From assembly GCA_018224485.1 (NCBI GenBank), contig JAGTVE010000254.1, forward strand, positions 1 through 15,057: a DNA stretch of 15,057 nucleotides, read 5' to 3'. The stretch is from Thioalkalivibrio sp. Its GTDB lineage: Bacteria > Pseudomonadota > Gammaproteobacteria > Ectothiorhodospirales > Ectothiorhodospiraceae. A model generated the notes under the pieces. It had not been told where the DNA came from. It was given only the letters and a program-made list of their open reading frames with translations, and made no database searches. The translations under genes were made by a program, and so were the position numbers. Shown here piece by piece: positions 1 through 7,152 of this stretch; position 1 is the stretch's first letter, and the number at the start of each line of letters is the position of its first letter.

Positions 1-14
1 AGCCGGCCTTTGGC

Positions 15-1151
15 ATGCGCCTGGAGAGCGAGCAGCTGCGTCAGGCGGTGCTCGACGCGCTGCCTGTGCAGATCGCGGTGCTGGACGCGTCGGGTCGGAT
101 TACTGCCGTGAACGAGGCCTGGCGACGTTTCGCGCGGGACAATGAAGGCGATGCAGCCCTTGAGGCCGGCATCGGCCTCAATTATCTCGAGGCCCACCTG
201 CGTTTCGCCGATGATGATCCGGATAGAATCGGCGAGCAGGCCTGCGACGGAATCCGGGCGGTGCTCAGCGGAGAGCGGCCGGATTTTTCCCTCGAATACC
301 CCTGCCATCATCCGGAGCATCCGCGCTGGTTTCTGATGACGGTGGCGCCCCTCAGCGACGGCAGACGCGGCGTCGTGGTCGCACACCTGGATATCAGCTC
401 GCGGGTGCTCGCGGAGCAGGAGAACCGGCGGCGCAGGGAAGAGGTCGCTCACCACGCGCGCCTGAGTTCAGTGACTGTTCTTGCGGGCTCGCTGATTCAC
501 GAACTGGCACAGCCCCTCGCCGCCATGAGCCTTTACGGCGAATCCCTGATGACATTGGGAGAGCAGGACCCGATGGATCGCGAGCAGGTGCTGACGACCT
601 TGAGGGAGCTGCGTGCGGAAGTCGGTCGCGCCACTGGTATCGTGGCGGGTCTCAGGCATTTCATGCGCCGGGGCGAGTTGGACACGGAAGTCTGTGAACT
701 TGAGCAGCCGATCCGCGAGGCCTTCAGGCTCGTGATGCCACTGGCGCGCCGAAAATCGGTGCGGATTGAGCTCGATCTCCCGCCGGAACCGGTGTTGGTG
801 CAGGTGAACCCGCTGCAGATCGAACAGGTGCTGGTCAATCTGGTTTGCAACGGGATCGAGGCCATCGACCGCGCTGTTTCCCCGGAACGATGGATCAGCA
901 TCCACCTGCGCGCGACGAAAGGGCTGGCCACCGTGACCGTAATCGATTCCGGACCGGGACTCCCCCCGGAGTGGGTCACGCGCATCTTCGAGATCTTTGA
1001 AACCGAAAAGAACACCGGAATCGGCATCGGACTCGCGGTCTCGCGAAGCATCGTGGAGGCGCATGGCGGCAGGCTCTGGGCCGAACCCGACGGGGCACCT
1101 GGAGCCGTGCTGCGCTTTACCGTTCCACTCCGACCCGACGAGGCCTACTGA
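15..1151 (+). CDS. PAS-domain sensor histidine kinase (FixL-like), possibly 5'-truncated by window edge
   Basis: This is the sensor kinase of a two-component pair. It would sense a signal through its PAS domain, autophosphorylate on histidine and pass the phosphate to the regulator that follows. Residues 10-130 look like a PAS fold. A short coiled linker leads to an H-box with HELAQPLAAM (His162). The ATPase domain has an N-box around Asn275-Asn279, a G1 motif DSGPG (311-315) and a G2 motif GIGIGL (335-340), ending in the FixL-like VEAHGGR. The F-box reads FEIFETEK where FixL-type kinases usually have FEPFxTTK. No transmembrane segment is visible, so the part seen is cytoplasmic. The frame stays open to the left edge (four more codons) and the ATG at 15 has no Shine-Dalgarno sequence, so the real start may lie upstream and add sensor sequence. 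The signal and targets cannot be read from the sequence. Confidence 0.88.
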   Translation: MRLESEQLRQAVLDALPVQIAVLDASGRITAVNEAWRRFARDNEGDAALEAGIGLNYLEAHLRFADDDPDRIGEQACDGIRAVLSGERPDFSLEYPCHHPEHPRWFLMTVAPLSDGRRGVVVAHLDISSRVLAEQENRRRREEVAHHARLSSVTVLAGSLIHELAQPLAAMSLYGESLMTLGEQDPMDREQVLTTLRELRAEVGRATGIVAGLRHFMRRGELDTEVCELEQPIREAFRLVMPLARRKSVRIELDLPPEPVLVQVNPLQIEQVLVNLVCNGIEAIDRAVSPERWISIHLRATKGLATVTVIDSGPGLPPEWVTRIFEIFETEKNTGIGIGLAVSRSIVEAHGGRLWAEPDGAPGAVLRFTVPLRPDEAY

Positions 1152-1795
1152 TGAACAAGTCGCCGGCGGTGATCCTGCTTGACGATGACCCCTCGATGCG
1201 CCGCTCCCTGTCGCTCGCGCTTACACTCGCGGGGTACGAGGTTCAGTCCTATGCCTCCGCCGGGGAACTCTTCGAGGCCCTGGATCCCGCGCAGCCGGGA
1301 TGCCTGCTGCTGGACCTGAAGATGCCCGGCCTCGACGGGCTGGAGGTCCAGGAAGAGCTCCGGGAAAGGGGCTGCATGCTGCCCGTGATCTTCATTTCGG
1401 CCTTCGCCGACATCCCCAGCACCGTCCGGGCGATGAAGGCCGGGGCCGTCGATTTCGTCGAGAAGCCCTTCTCGCGGGATGCGCTGGTGTCCAGGATCGA
1501 GGAGGCCCTTGCCCTGGATCGACGCCAACGGGATCACAACGGGCGGCGAACCGACATTGGGGAGCGGGCCCAGCAGCTCACACCCCGGGAATTGGAGGTG
1601 ATGCGATTCGTCACCGTGGGCCTCAGTAACAAGGAAATCGCCCGGGAACTGGGTATCAGCCCGCGTACCGTCGAGAAGTATCGCGCGCGGGTGATGGAAA
1701 AGATGCGGGCGGAGAGCATCGCCGATCTTTGTCAGATGGCCGCGATCCTGCCGGACATGGCGATACCGGACCAGGACTCCTTGGGCAGCGCTTGA
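1151..1795 (+). CDS. FixJ/NarL-type response regulator (REC + LuxR HTH)
   Basis: This is a DNA-binding response regulator, the probable partner of the kinase before it. The receiver domain (residues 5-120) has the acidic pocket DDD at 11-13, phospho-acceptor Asp55 in LLLDLKMPG, Ser83 at the switch position and Lys105-Pro106. The LuxR-type helix-turn-helix (about 143-200) carries LTPRELEVM, GLSNKEIARELGIS and RTVEKYRARVMEKM, the FixJ-family signature. The 214 residues are normal for FixJ. The start overlaps the kinase stop as TGATG, with GAGG at 1140-1143 seven bases upstream, so the two are translationally coupled. It is convergent with hpnE, whose stop lies 35 bp away. Nothing shows what promoters it controls, and there is no reason to assume it controls the squalene genes. 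Confidence 0.92.
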   Translation: MNKSPAVILLDDDPSMRRSLSLALTLAGYEVQSYASAGELFEALDPAQPGCLLLDLKMPGLDGLEVQEELRERGCMLPVIFISAFADIPSTVRAMKAGAVDFVEKPFSRDALVSRIEEALALDRRQRDHNGRRTDIGERAQQLTPRELEVMRFVTVGLSNKEIARELGISPRTVEKYRARVMEKMRAESIADLCQMAAILPDMAIPDQDSLGSA

Positions 1796-1809
1796 ATGCG
1801 GTTGGCAAC

Positions 1810-1830
1810 GGTCCGGATTGCTCTCCGGCC
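1810..1830. terminator. Small hairpin between convergent genes, possible bidirectional terminator
   Basis: The gap between the stops of the response regulator and hpnE holds CCGGA (1813-1817) and TCCGG (1824-1828) around a 6-base loop. A GG/CC pair extends the stem past one bulged T. Position suits a shared terminator, but no T-tract follows on either strand, so function is uncertain. Confidence 0.3.
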
Positions 1831-3180
1831 TCAGGCCGATCTGCGCACGAGGTTCGGAGTGCCGTCGATGATCGCGGCCGCCGCCGCCTTCTGCCCGCTC
1901 TGCACCGCCGCCTCCAGAGTGGACGGCAGACCCTGGGCGCAGAAATCGCCGGCGAGGTAGAGGCCGGGGAGCGGGGTCCGGATAGCCGGGCGTCGGTCGT
2001 CCAGCCCCGACCGGGCGTCGAGCGTCGCCATCTTTTCACAGATCACGCGACCCTGCTCCGGCTGGCCGAGTCCGGGGAAGGTCTCGGCGAGTTCCCGCCC
2101 GACCCGCTGCCAGCGGGTGTCGGCATCGGGCATCGGGTACTCCTCGGCCGCGGAAATCACAACCGCGAGCCTATGGGGATCCCCGACCAGTCGCCGCGGC
2201 AGTAGCCACTGACCGTGCTGGTCCAGCAGTCCGGTCAGCGGTGGCAGTTCGGGCAGGGCCTCTGCGTAGCGCAGGTACACGGTGCAAATGGAGCGCGCGC
2301 CCAGTTCGACGAGGTCCGCGCGCAGTGCGTCGAGCACCGGCAATGCCGGCAGCAGGCGTGCGGCCGATCGTTGCGCGGTGGCAAGGACCACCTGGCCGGC
2401 GGCAAGGGTTTCACCGTCCTGCAGGGTCAGGATGAAGCCGTCCTCGCCGCGGGCCTCGATGCCCCGGACCCGCGTGGACAGGCGTATCGTCGCACCCAGC
2501 GTCCGCAGCTGCTGCAGGGCCGGTTCTGCAAAGAGCTCGCCCAGCGGCCGGCGCGGGATTAGCAGGCGCGCGGGGCCGTCACCGGCCAGCAGGGTCTGGC
2601 GCAACACGTTCTGAAAGACCCGGGCCGAGGCATGCGCCGGCGGCGTGTTCATCACGGCGAGGCACAGCGGTTCCCAGAATCGTTCCCTCAGCCCGTCGGG
2701 CTGGGCGTTTGCCTGCAGCCAGTCGGTCACCGACCGGTCCCGGGTCAGCGGACGATGCAGCATCCTCCAGGCACCGAGCAGGCCGAGAAGGCGCCGTGGC
2801 GGGCTCGCGTCCCGGGTTGCCTCGTACAGTGCGGCGCCGAGGTCGCGGGTACGGGTGGACCGGGGAGCCAGCAGGAAGCTCTCGGGGGTGCCATCGGACA
2901 CGCGCCTTCGCATCAGCAGCCGGAACGGCACCGGATGCAGCGCGAGGATCGGGTTCACCCCCACTGCGCGCATCTGCGACAGCGCATGACGGCAGGCCCC
3001 GACCAGGATGTGCTGGCCGTTGTCCAGCCGCGCCCCGTCGGTCTCGACCGTCCGCGCCCGGCCGCCTGCCGCGGCGGCGGCCTCGATCAGCGTCACCCTG
3101 CGTCCCGCTCGTGAAAGGACCAGCGCGGCGGTAAGCCCCGCCCAGCCCGCCCCGATGACCGCGATGGGATGTTCGCTCAT
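1831..3180 (-). CDS. hpnE: Hydroxysqualene dehydroxylase / squalene-associated FAD-dependent desaturase HpnE
   Basis: HpnE is a flavoprotein of the amine-oxidase/phytoene-desaturase fold. In the HpnCDE route it reduces hydroxysqualene to squalene (established for this family). The N-terminus has the Rossmann dinucleotide motif GAGWAG (10-15), the ribose-binding acid Glu33, and GGRART followed by LDNGQHILVG, typical of HpnE. The C-terminus has the second FAD motif GLYLAGDFCAQGLPSTLEAA followed by SGQ. The length, 449 residues, is usual. I chose the ATG at 3180-3178, which overlaps the hpnD stop as ATGA. An upstream in-frame ATG (3204) would add eight residues inside hpnD and is unlikely. It is the last gene of the minus-strand run, convergent with the response regulator. 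Confidence 0.94.
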   Translation of the reverse strand: MSEHPIAVIGAGWAGLTAALVLSRAGRRVTLIEAAAAAGGRARTVETDGARLDNGQHILVGACRHALSQMRAVGVNPILALHPVPFRLLMRRRVSDGTPESFLLAPRSTRTRDLGAALYEATRDASPPRRLLGLLGAWRMLHRPLTRDRSVTDWLQANAQPDGLRERFWEPLCLAVMNTPPAHASARVFQNVLRQTLLAGDGPARLLIPRRPLGELFAEPALQQLRTLGATIRLSTRVRGIEARGEDGFILTLQDGETLAAGQVVLATAQRSAARLLPALPVLDALRADLVELGARSICTVYLRYAEALPELPPLTGLLDQHGQWLLPRRLVGDPHRLAVVISAAEEYPMPDADTRWQRVGRELAETFPGLGQPEQGRVICEKMATLDARSGLDDRRPAIRTPLPGLYLAGDFCAQGLPSTLEAAVQSGQKAAAAAIIDGTPNLVRRSA

Positions 3181-4013
3181 TTCGTCTGCCGCGCGGTGCG
3201 CCACGCGATCCAGAGCTTCCGCAGCGGGGTCAGGCGGATCCGGTGCTCGAGGACACGGTAGCCGTCGTGCTCGATCTCGTCGAGCAGCGTCCGGTAGATC
3301 GCGGCCATGATCAGGCCCGGCCGCTGAGCGTGGCGGTCCTCGTCGGGCAGGTGGGCGAGCGCCCGATCGTAGTACTCCCGTGCCCGGGCCGCCTGGAAGG
3401 CGAACAGCTCCCGGTGTGCGTCGCGCGTGATGTTGGTCTGGAATTCCTCGGGCTTCACGCCGAAGCGCTCGAGCTCGTCCAGCGGGATGTAGACCCGGCC
3501 GCGGATCGCATCTTCGTGCACGTCCCGGAGGATGTTGGTCAGCTGCATGGCCGTCCCCAGATCGTGCGCGTATTTGAGGGTGCGCCGGTCCGAGAAGCCG
3601 AAGATGCGTGCGGACAGCAGTCCGACCACGCTGGCCGCGCGGTAGCAGTACAGGGACAGCGTGGCGAAGTCCGGGTAGGCGTCGTATTCCAGATCCATCT
3701 GCATGCCGTCGATGATCTCCTCGAAGTATTCCCGCGAGAGATCGAAGGGGGCGATGTGTGGCTCGAGTGCGCGCATGATCGGGTGCCGCGGTTCGCCGTG
3801 GAAGCTCCGCTCCAGCTCCTCACGCCACCACTCGAGCTTCGCGAGGGCCACAGAGGGCTCGCGGCAGTCGTCGACGATGTCGTCGACCTCGCGGCAGAAG
3901 GCATAGAGGGCGGTGATTGCCCGGCGGCGTTGCGGATCCAGGAAGCGGAAGGCGTAATAGAAGCTCGACCCGCTGCGGGCCGCCTTGTCTTCGCAGTACT
4001 CGTCGGGAGACAT
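3177..4013 (-). CDS. hpnD: Presqualene diphosphate synthase HpnD
   Basis: HpnD joins two farnesyl diphosphates head to head to give presqualene diphosphate, the first step to squalene. The protein is all-helical trans-isoprenyl diphosphate synthase type. It begins MSPDEYCEDKAARSGSSFYY, as HpnD proteins do. The first aspartate-rich motif is REVDDIVDD (41-49) and the second is NILRDVHED (160-168) followed by RGRVYIP, with both sets of Mg-binding acids intact. The length is 278 residues. I chose the ATG at 4013 because family similarity starts there and GAGAG lies just upstream. In-frame ATGs at 4028 and 4148 would add sequence unlike the family, the longest reading into the REP region. It is separated from hpnC by 256 bp, and its stop overlaps the hpnE start by 4 bp. 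Confidence 0.95.
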   Translation of the reverse strand: MSPDEYCEDKAARSGSSFYYAFRFLDPQRRRAITALYAFCREVDDIVDDCREPSVALAKLEWWREELERSFHGEPRHPIMRALEPHIAPFDLSREYFEEIIDGMQMDLEYDAYPDFATLSLYCYRAASVVGLLSARIFGFSDRRTLKYAHDLGTAMQLTNILRDVHEDAIRGRVYIPLDELERFGVKPEEFQTNITRDAHRELFAFQAARAREYYDRALAHLPDEDRHAQRPGLIMAAIYRTLLDEIEHDGYRVLEHRIRLTPLRKLWIAWRTARQTK

Positions 4014-4046
4014 GAGCTCTCGGGGCATTCGGATCCGGAGCGCGGA

Positions 4047-4076
4047 ACGATAACGTGAAAACACGTGGAGCGTCAT
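4047..4076 (-). promoter_or_regulatory. Possible internal promoter for hpnD-hpnE, with a palindrome in its spacer
   Basis: Read on the minus strand, ATGACG (4076-4071) and TATCGT (4052-4047) are separated by 18 bases. Each matches the sigma-70 consensus at four of six positions. The spacer contains the perfect inverted repeat ACGTG-TTTT-CACGT (4053-4066), which could be an operator. It lies about 34 bases upstream of the hpnD ATG. This is a pattern match only. Confidence 0.3.
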
Positions 4077-4082
4077 CTTCCC

Positions 4083-4148
4083 CGTAGGAGGCGAGTGCTC
4101 TGGGCGACATCCCCGCCGCTGACGGCGGAGAGGGCCCGCTTCCCACAT
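4083..4148. repeat. Degenerate REP-like sequences and a GC hairpin next to the REPIN
   Basis: On the plus strand 4083-4108 begins GTAGGAGGCGAGTGCTC, resembling a damaged REP head. Bases 4133-4148, read on the minus strand, begin TGTGGGAAGCGGGCC, another REP-like head in the opposite direction. Between them CCGCCG (4113-4118) and CGGCGG (4123-4128) form a stem with a CTGA loop. This may be an older, decayed REP doublet beside the clear one. Confidence 0.4.
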
Positions 4149-4163
4149 GGGCCGGGATGGGCG

Positions 4164-4256
4164 TGTGGGAGCGTGCCTCGCACGCGAATGGGCGTCGGAT
4201 TGGTGCCCGGCGTTTGGCGCGCCTGCGGCGCGTTCGCGAGCAGGCTCGCTCCCACA
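4164..4256. repeat. REPIN: inverted pair of REP elements between hpnC and hpnD
   Basis: Two REP-type sequences face each other. On the plus strand 4164-4188 starts TGTGGGAGCGTGCC and ends CACGCGAA, with stem GCGTGC/GCACGC (4171-4176 and 4180-4185). On the minus strand 4256-4233 starts TGTGGGAGCGAGCC and ends GCTCGCGAA, with stem GCGAGC/GCTCGC. They share the TGTGGGAGCG head and the CGCGAA tail and are 44 bp apart. The head and tail match REP elements known from Pseudomonas. Such doublets (REPINs) are thought to be moved in trans by RAYT (TnpA-REP) Y1 transposases, none of which is in this window. The unit sits 14 bp past the hpnC stop. In the transcript the whole 93 bp could fold as one long hairpin. 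Confidence 0.8.
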
Positions 4257-4269
4257 GGGGGCTCGCTGC

Positions 4270-5154
4270 CTACGTGGCCGGGTGGGGCGGGCGGCGGCGC
4301 GGGGGCACGACGCTGCTTCCGAGGATCAGCAGCCAGTCGCCGGTGCGCAGCCGAGGTCTGGAGAATACGTCCTGCTGCTGACGCAGGCGCCACAGGACCC
4401 GGGCACCGCCCTGGATGATCGCCCGGATCTCCAGGCCCAGGCGCCCGGGCAGTGCCCGTCCGAGCGGCGCGCCCGCGCGCAGCAACCGGTCCGCGCGGCG
4501 GTACTGGAACTGCATCAGCGAGCGCATGCGGAAGTCGCTGACGCGATCGCGGAAGTGTTCTTCCGTCACGCCGTGGGCCGTCATCTCGTCCGCTGGAATG
4601 TAGATGCGGCCGTGCTCGGCGAAGTCCTGGTACAGATCCTGGTGGAAGTTGATCAGCTGGAGTGCGGAACAGACCGCATCCGAACAGGCGAGGTTCTCCG
4701 GCGTGGCGTGTTTGGAGAGGTGCAGCAGCAGGCGGCCCACCGGGTTGGCGGAGCGCCGGCAGTAGGCGATCACCTCCCCGAAGTCCTGGTAGCGCGTCTT
4801 GTCGAGGTCCTGGATAAAGGCGTCGGTGAGCTCGGTGAACAGGCCGACCGGGAGGTGGAAGCGCCGCAGGGTGTCGGCGAGTGCGCGCCACTCGGGCTCG
4901 GGCTCTACGGACGGGTCATCGAGGGAGCGCACCCGGATCTGCATCCGCTGCAGTTCCATGCGCCGTTCTTCGACCGGGCGGGGATCCTCGTCCGCGAGGT
5001 CGTCCGCGTCCCGGGCGTAGCAGTAGATGGCCGCCACCGGATCCCGAAGCCTCCGCGGCAGCAGGCGCGACGCGACCGGGAAGTTCTCGTAGTGGCTGGC
5101 GGCCCGTTGCCGGCAGTGGGTGTAGGCCGCCGCGATGTCCCGGTCAGCTGCCAT
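4270..5154 (-). CDS. hpnC: Hydroxysqualene synthase HpnC
   Basis: HpnC converts presqualene diphosphate to hydroxysqualene, between HpnD and HpnE. It is a squalene/phytoene-synthase fold protein. The first acidic motif is RDADDLADED (48-57), the form typical of HpnC rather than HpnD. The second is NFHQDLYQDF (169-178) followed by HGRIYIP. N-terminal ENFPVASRLLP and the phrase SANPVGRLLL are also HpnC-like. The length is 294 residues; the last dozen (PPRRRPPHPAT) look like a disordered tail. I chose the ATG at 5154, which overlaps the end of rmuC by 11 bp. No Shine-Dalgarno sequence is visible, so coupled translation is likely. An upstream ATG at 5229 would add 25 residues out of keeping with the family. 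The stop codon TAG is followed almost at once by the REPIN. Confidence 0.93.
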   Translation of the reverse strand: MAADRDIAAAYTHCRQRAASHYENFPVASRLLPRRLRDPVAAIYCYARDADDLADEDPRPVEERRMELQRMQIRVRSLDDPSVEPEPEWRALADTLRRFHLPVGLFTELTDAFIQDLDKTRYQDFGEVIAYCRRSANPVGRLLLHLSKHATPENLACSDAVCSALQLINFHQDLYQDFAEHGRIYIPADEMTAHGVTEEHFRDRVSDFRMRSLMQFQYRRADRLLRAGAPLGRALPGRLGLEIRAIIQGGARVLWRLRQQQDVFSRPRLRTGDWLLILGSSVVPPRRRPPHPAT

Positions 5155-6478
5155 TGGCGGCGGGCGGTTCAGGCGGCCCGGGCGATTCGCGTGATGGGTC
5201 GTCCCCAGCCGGTCGCCGCAACGGGGCATCGACGGTGTCCGGGACCGTGGGCTGCTTGCGTGCGCGAATGCCGAGTTCGGCGAAGCGTCGCGCGCTCGGC
5301 ATCACCTGGCGTTCGAGGTTGCCGACGGTCGCGTTGAAGGCCTCGGCACCCTGTTCCAGCGCGCGTCCGAGACGCCCCAGGTGCTCCGTCAGGCCGCCCA
5401 GGCGCGTGGTCAGTTCCGCGCCCAGGTCGCGGATCTCGAGCGCGTGCGCGGTCAGGCGCGCCTGCTGCCAGCCGTACTCCACTGCGCGCAGCAACGCGAT
5501 CAGCGTGCTCGGGGTCGCGAGCAGGATCTGCCGTTCCAGCGCTTGCTCCAGCAGCGAGGGATCGTGCTCCAGCGCGCTGGCGAGGAACTGGTCCCCGGGC
5601 AGGAACAGCACGCTGAACTCGGGCGTGTGCTCGAGGCCCGCCCAGTAGCGCTTGCCCGACAATTCGACCACGCGTGCGCGCAGCTGCTGCGCGTGTCGCT
5701 TCAGTGCGGCCGCACGCGCCTCGGGCTCGGTGGCATCCACGGCGGACAAGTAGGCGTCGAGCGGGGTCTTTGCATCCACCACCAGCGCCCGTTCCCCCGG
5801 CATGTGCACGATCATGTCGGGGCGCTGGCGGCCCTGCTCGCCCGTCAGCGCCGCCTGCTCGGTGAAGTCGCAGTGCGCGCTCATCCCGGCGAGTTCGACC
5901 GCCCTGCGCAGGGTCAGCTCGCCCCAGCGCCCGCGCACGCCAGGTCGGGAGAGCGCCTGTACCAGGTTGCGGGTCTCCTTCTGCAGTTCGCCGTGGTCGG
6001 CGCTCAGTCGCCGCAGTTGCTCGTTCAGGGAGGCGAAGGCGGTCTCGCGCGAGCTCTCCATGGATCGGATCTCGGCCTCAGTCCGGGCCAGGGTCTCCCG
6101 GATCGGCTGCACCAGGTCCTCGAACCGGCTCTCGCTGCGGCTGAGTTCGTGCTGGCCGCGCAAAAGCTGCTGGTTCAGCACCGATTGGGCGAGTCGGAGG
6201 AACTGCGCGTTGTTTGCGCGCAGGGCGTTGTTGGCCAGCGCCGAGAAGGCATTGCCCAGCTGCTCGCGGGCCTCCTCGAAGCTTGCCTGAAGGTCCTCTC
6301 GGCGCAGTTCCGCGTAGTCACGCTCGGCCTCGAGGCGGGCGTTGTCGGCCATCAGTACCTGCAGGCGGGCGTTGAGGCGGCTGCTGGCCCAGGCATGGCC
6401 GATGCCGACACCGAGGACGAAGAGGGCGGCCGCGAAGGCCCAGACGATTGCGGGGATGCCGGTCAGCTCGCCAGGCAT
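5144..6478 (-). CDS. rmuC: RmuC-family DNA recombination/genome stability protein
   Basis: RmuC proteins are linked to limiting recombination at inverted repeats and contain a predicted PD-(D/E)XK-like nuclease core; the biochemistry is not settled. Here residues 9-28 form one membrane segment, so the protein is probably anchored with its bulk in the cytoplasm. Residues 30-175 are a long heptad-rich coiled coil. The core from about 180 has RWGELTLRRAVELAGM, then RPDMIVHMPG and LVVDAKTPLDAY (Asp235, Lys237), the family signature, and EFSVLFLPGDQFLASAL near 288-303. The last 30 residues are rich in proline and charge and probably disordered. The length of 444 is normal. I chose the ATG at 6478 over the one at 6553 because it gives a standard N-terminal anchor. 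It overlaps mupP by 16 bp and hpnC by 11 bp. Confidence 0.93.
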   Translation of the reverse strand: MPGELTGIPAIVWAFAAALFVLGVGIGHAWASSRLNARLQVLMADNARLEAERDYAELRREDLQASFEEAREQLGNAFSALANNALRANNAQFLRLAQSVLNQQLLRGQHELSRSESRFEDLVQPIRETLARTEAEIRSMESSRETAFASLNEQLRRLSADHGELQKETRNLVQALSRPGVRGRWGELTLRRAVELAGMSAHCDFTEQAALTGEQGRQRPDMIVHMPGERALVVDAKTPLDAYLSAVDATEPEARAAALKRHAQQLRARVVELSGKRYWAGLEHTPEFSVLFLPGDQFLASALEHDPSLLEQALERQILLATPSTLIALLRAVEYGWQQARLTAHALEIRDLGAELTTRLGGLTEHLGRLGRALEQGAEAFNATVGNLERQVMPSARRFAELGIRARKQPTVPDTVDAPLRRPAGDDPSRESPGPPEPPAANGS

Positions 6479-7152
6479 CGCGACCCGCCGGGCAGCTCCT
6501 CGAGCCAGTTCCAGAAGTCCCCCGGCTCCCTCAGGTGTGCGTCCGCCGCCCACGTCTGCGTATCCTCGCCGGCCTCGATATAGCCCCAGCCGGCGACCAG
6601 CGTGCGCATGCCCGCCGCGCGTCCGGCGGCAATGTCGCGCTCGGCGTCACCGATGTAGACGAAACCATCGCATTTGCCCCGGGCCTGGCGCGCGGCATGG
6701 CGCATCGGTTCCGGAGAGGGCTTGCGCTGGGGCAGGGTGTCGCCGCTGACGATCGTTGCGAATCGGGATGTCAGGCCCAGCGCATCCATCAGGGGCATCG
6801 TGAGCCAGCCGGGCTTGTTGGTGACCACGCCCAGACAAAGCCCCCGGGCCTCCATTTCGACGAGCGCGTCCTGCATGCCGGGAAAGAGCCGCGTCGCGTC
6901 GCACAGGTGCTCTGCGTAGATGTCGAGGAAGCGCTGCTTCAGCGGTTCCCGTGCGAGCTCGTCGAGGTCGGGGAATCCCAGCTGCACCAGTGCGCGCGAG
7001 CCGTGCGACACGTGCCCGCGCACCGCCTCGTAGGCCAGGGGCGGAAGCCCGTGTTCGCCCATCAGGCGCTCGAGCGCCCCGTGCATATCCGGCGCGGTGT
7101 CCAGCAGCGTACCGTCCAGGTCGAACAGCACCCCGGTCAGCGGGCCTGTCAT
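6463..7152 (-). CDS. mupP: HAD-family phosphatase, MupP-type (N-acetylmuramate 6-phosphate phosphatase), often annotated as Gph
   Basis: This is a cytosolic haloacid-dehalogenase phosphatase. All four motifs are present: DLDGT with Asp11 nucleophile and Asp13, Thr111 in VVTNKP, Lys144-Pro145, and GDAERD (Asp169, Asp173). Such proteins are usually labelled phosphoglycolate phosphatase (Gph). Two things favour MupP, which removes the phosphate of MurNAc 6-phosphate in the cell-wall recycling route described in Pseudomonas. One is the position directly after ubiG, as in Pseudomonas. The other is the C-terminal stretch GWGYIEAGEDTQTWAAD, like the GYI...W.AD stretch I recall in MupP. The start at 7152 overlaps the ubiG stop as ATGA; the end overlaps rmuC by 16 bp. 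The length is 229 residues. The HAD phosphatase call is firm; the substrate is inferred. Confidence 0.9.
   Translation of the reverse strand: MTGPLTGVLFDLDGTLLDTAPDMHGALERLMGEHGLPPLAYEAVRGHVSHGSRALVQLGFPDLDELAREPLKQRFLDIYAEHLCDATRLFPGMQDALVEMEARGLCLGVVTNKPGWLTMPLMDALGLTSRFATIVSGDTLPQRKPSPEPMRHAARQARGKCDGFVYIGDAERDIAAGRAAGMRTLVAGWGYIEAGEDTQTWAADAHLREPGDFWNWLEELPGGSRCLAS

Noticed and set aside
4014..4148. N-terminal extension of hpnD up to the ATG at 4148
   Set aside because: It would translate part of the REP region and the candidate promoter; family similarity begins at the ATG at 4013.
4147..5337. Plus-strand open frame of 396 codons over hpnC
   Set aside because: A shadow of hpnC, which has all catalytic motifs on the minus strand; the plus-strand translation resembles no family I know.
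5381..6583. Plus-strand open frame of 400 codons over rmuC
   Set aside because: Gln/Ala/Arg-rich shadow of the coiled-coil rmuC gene.
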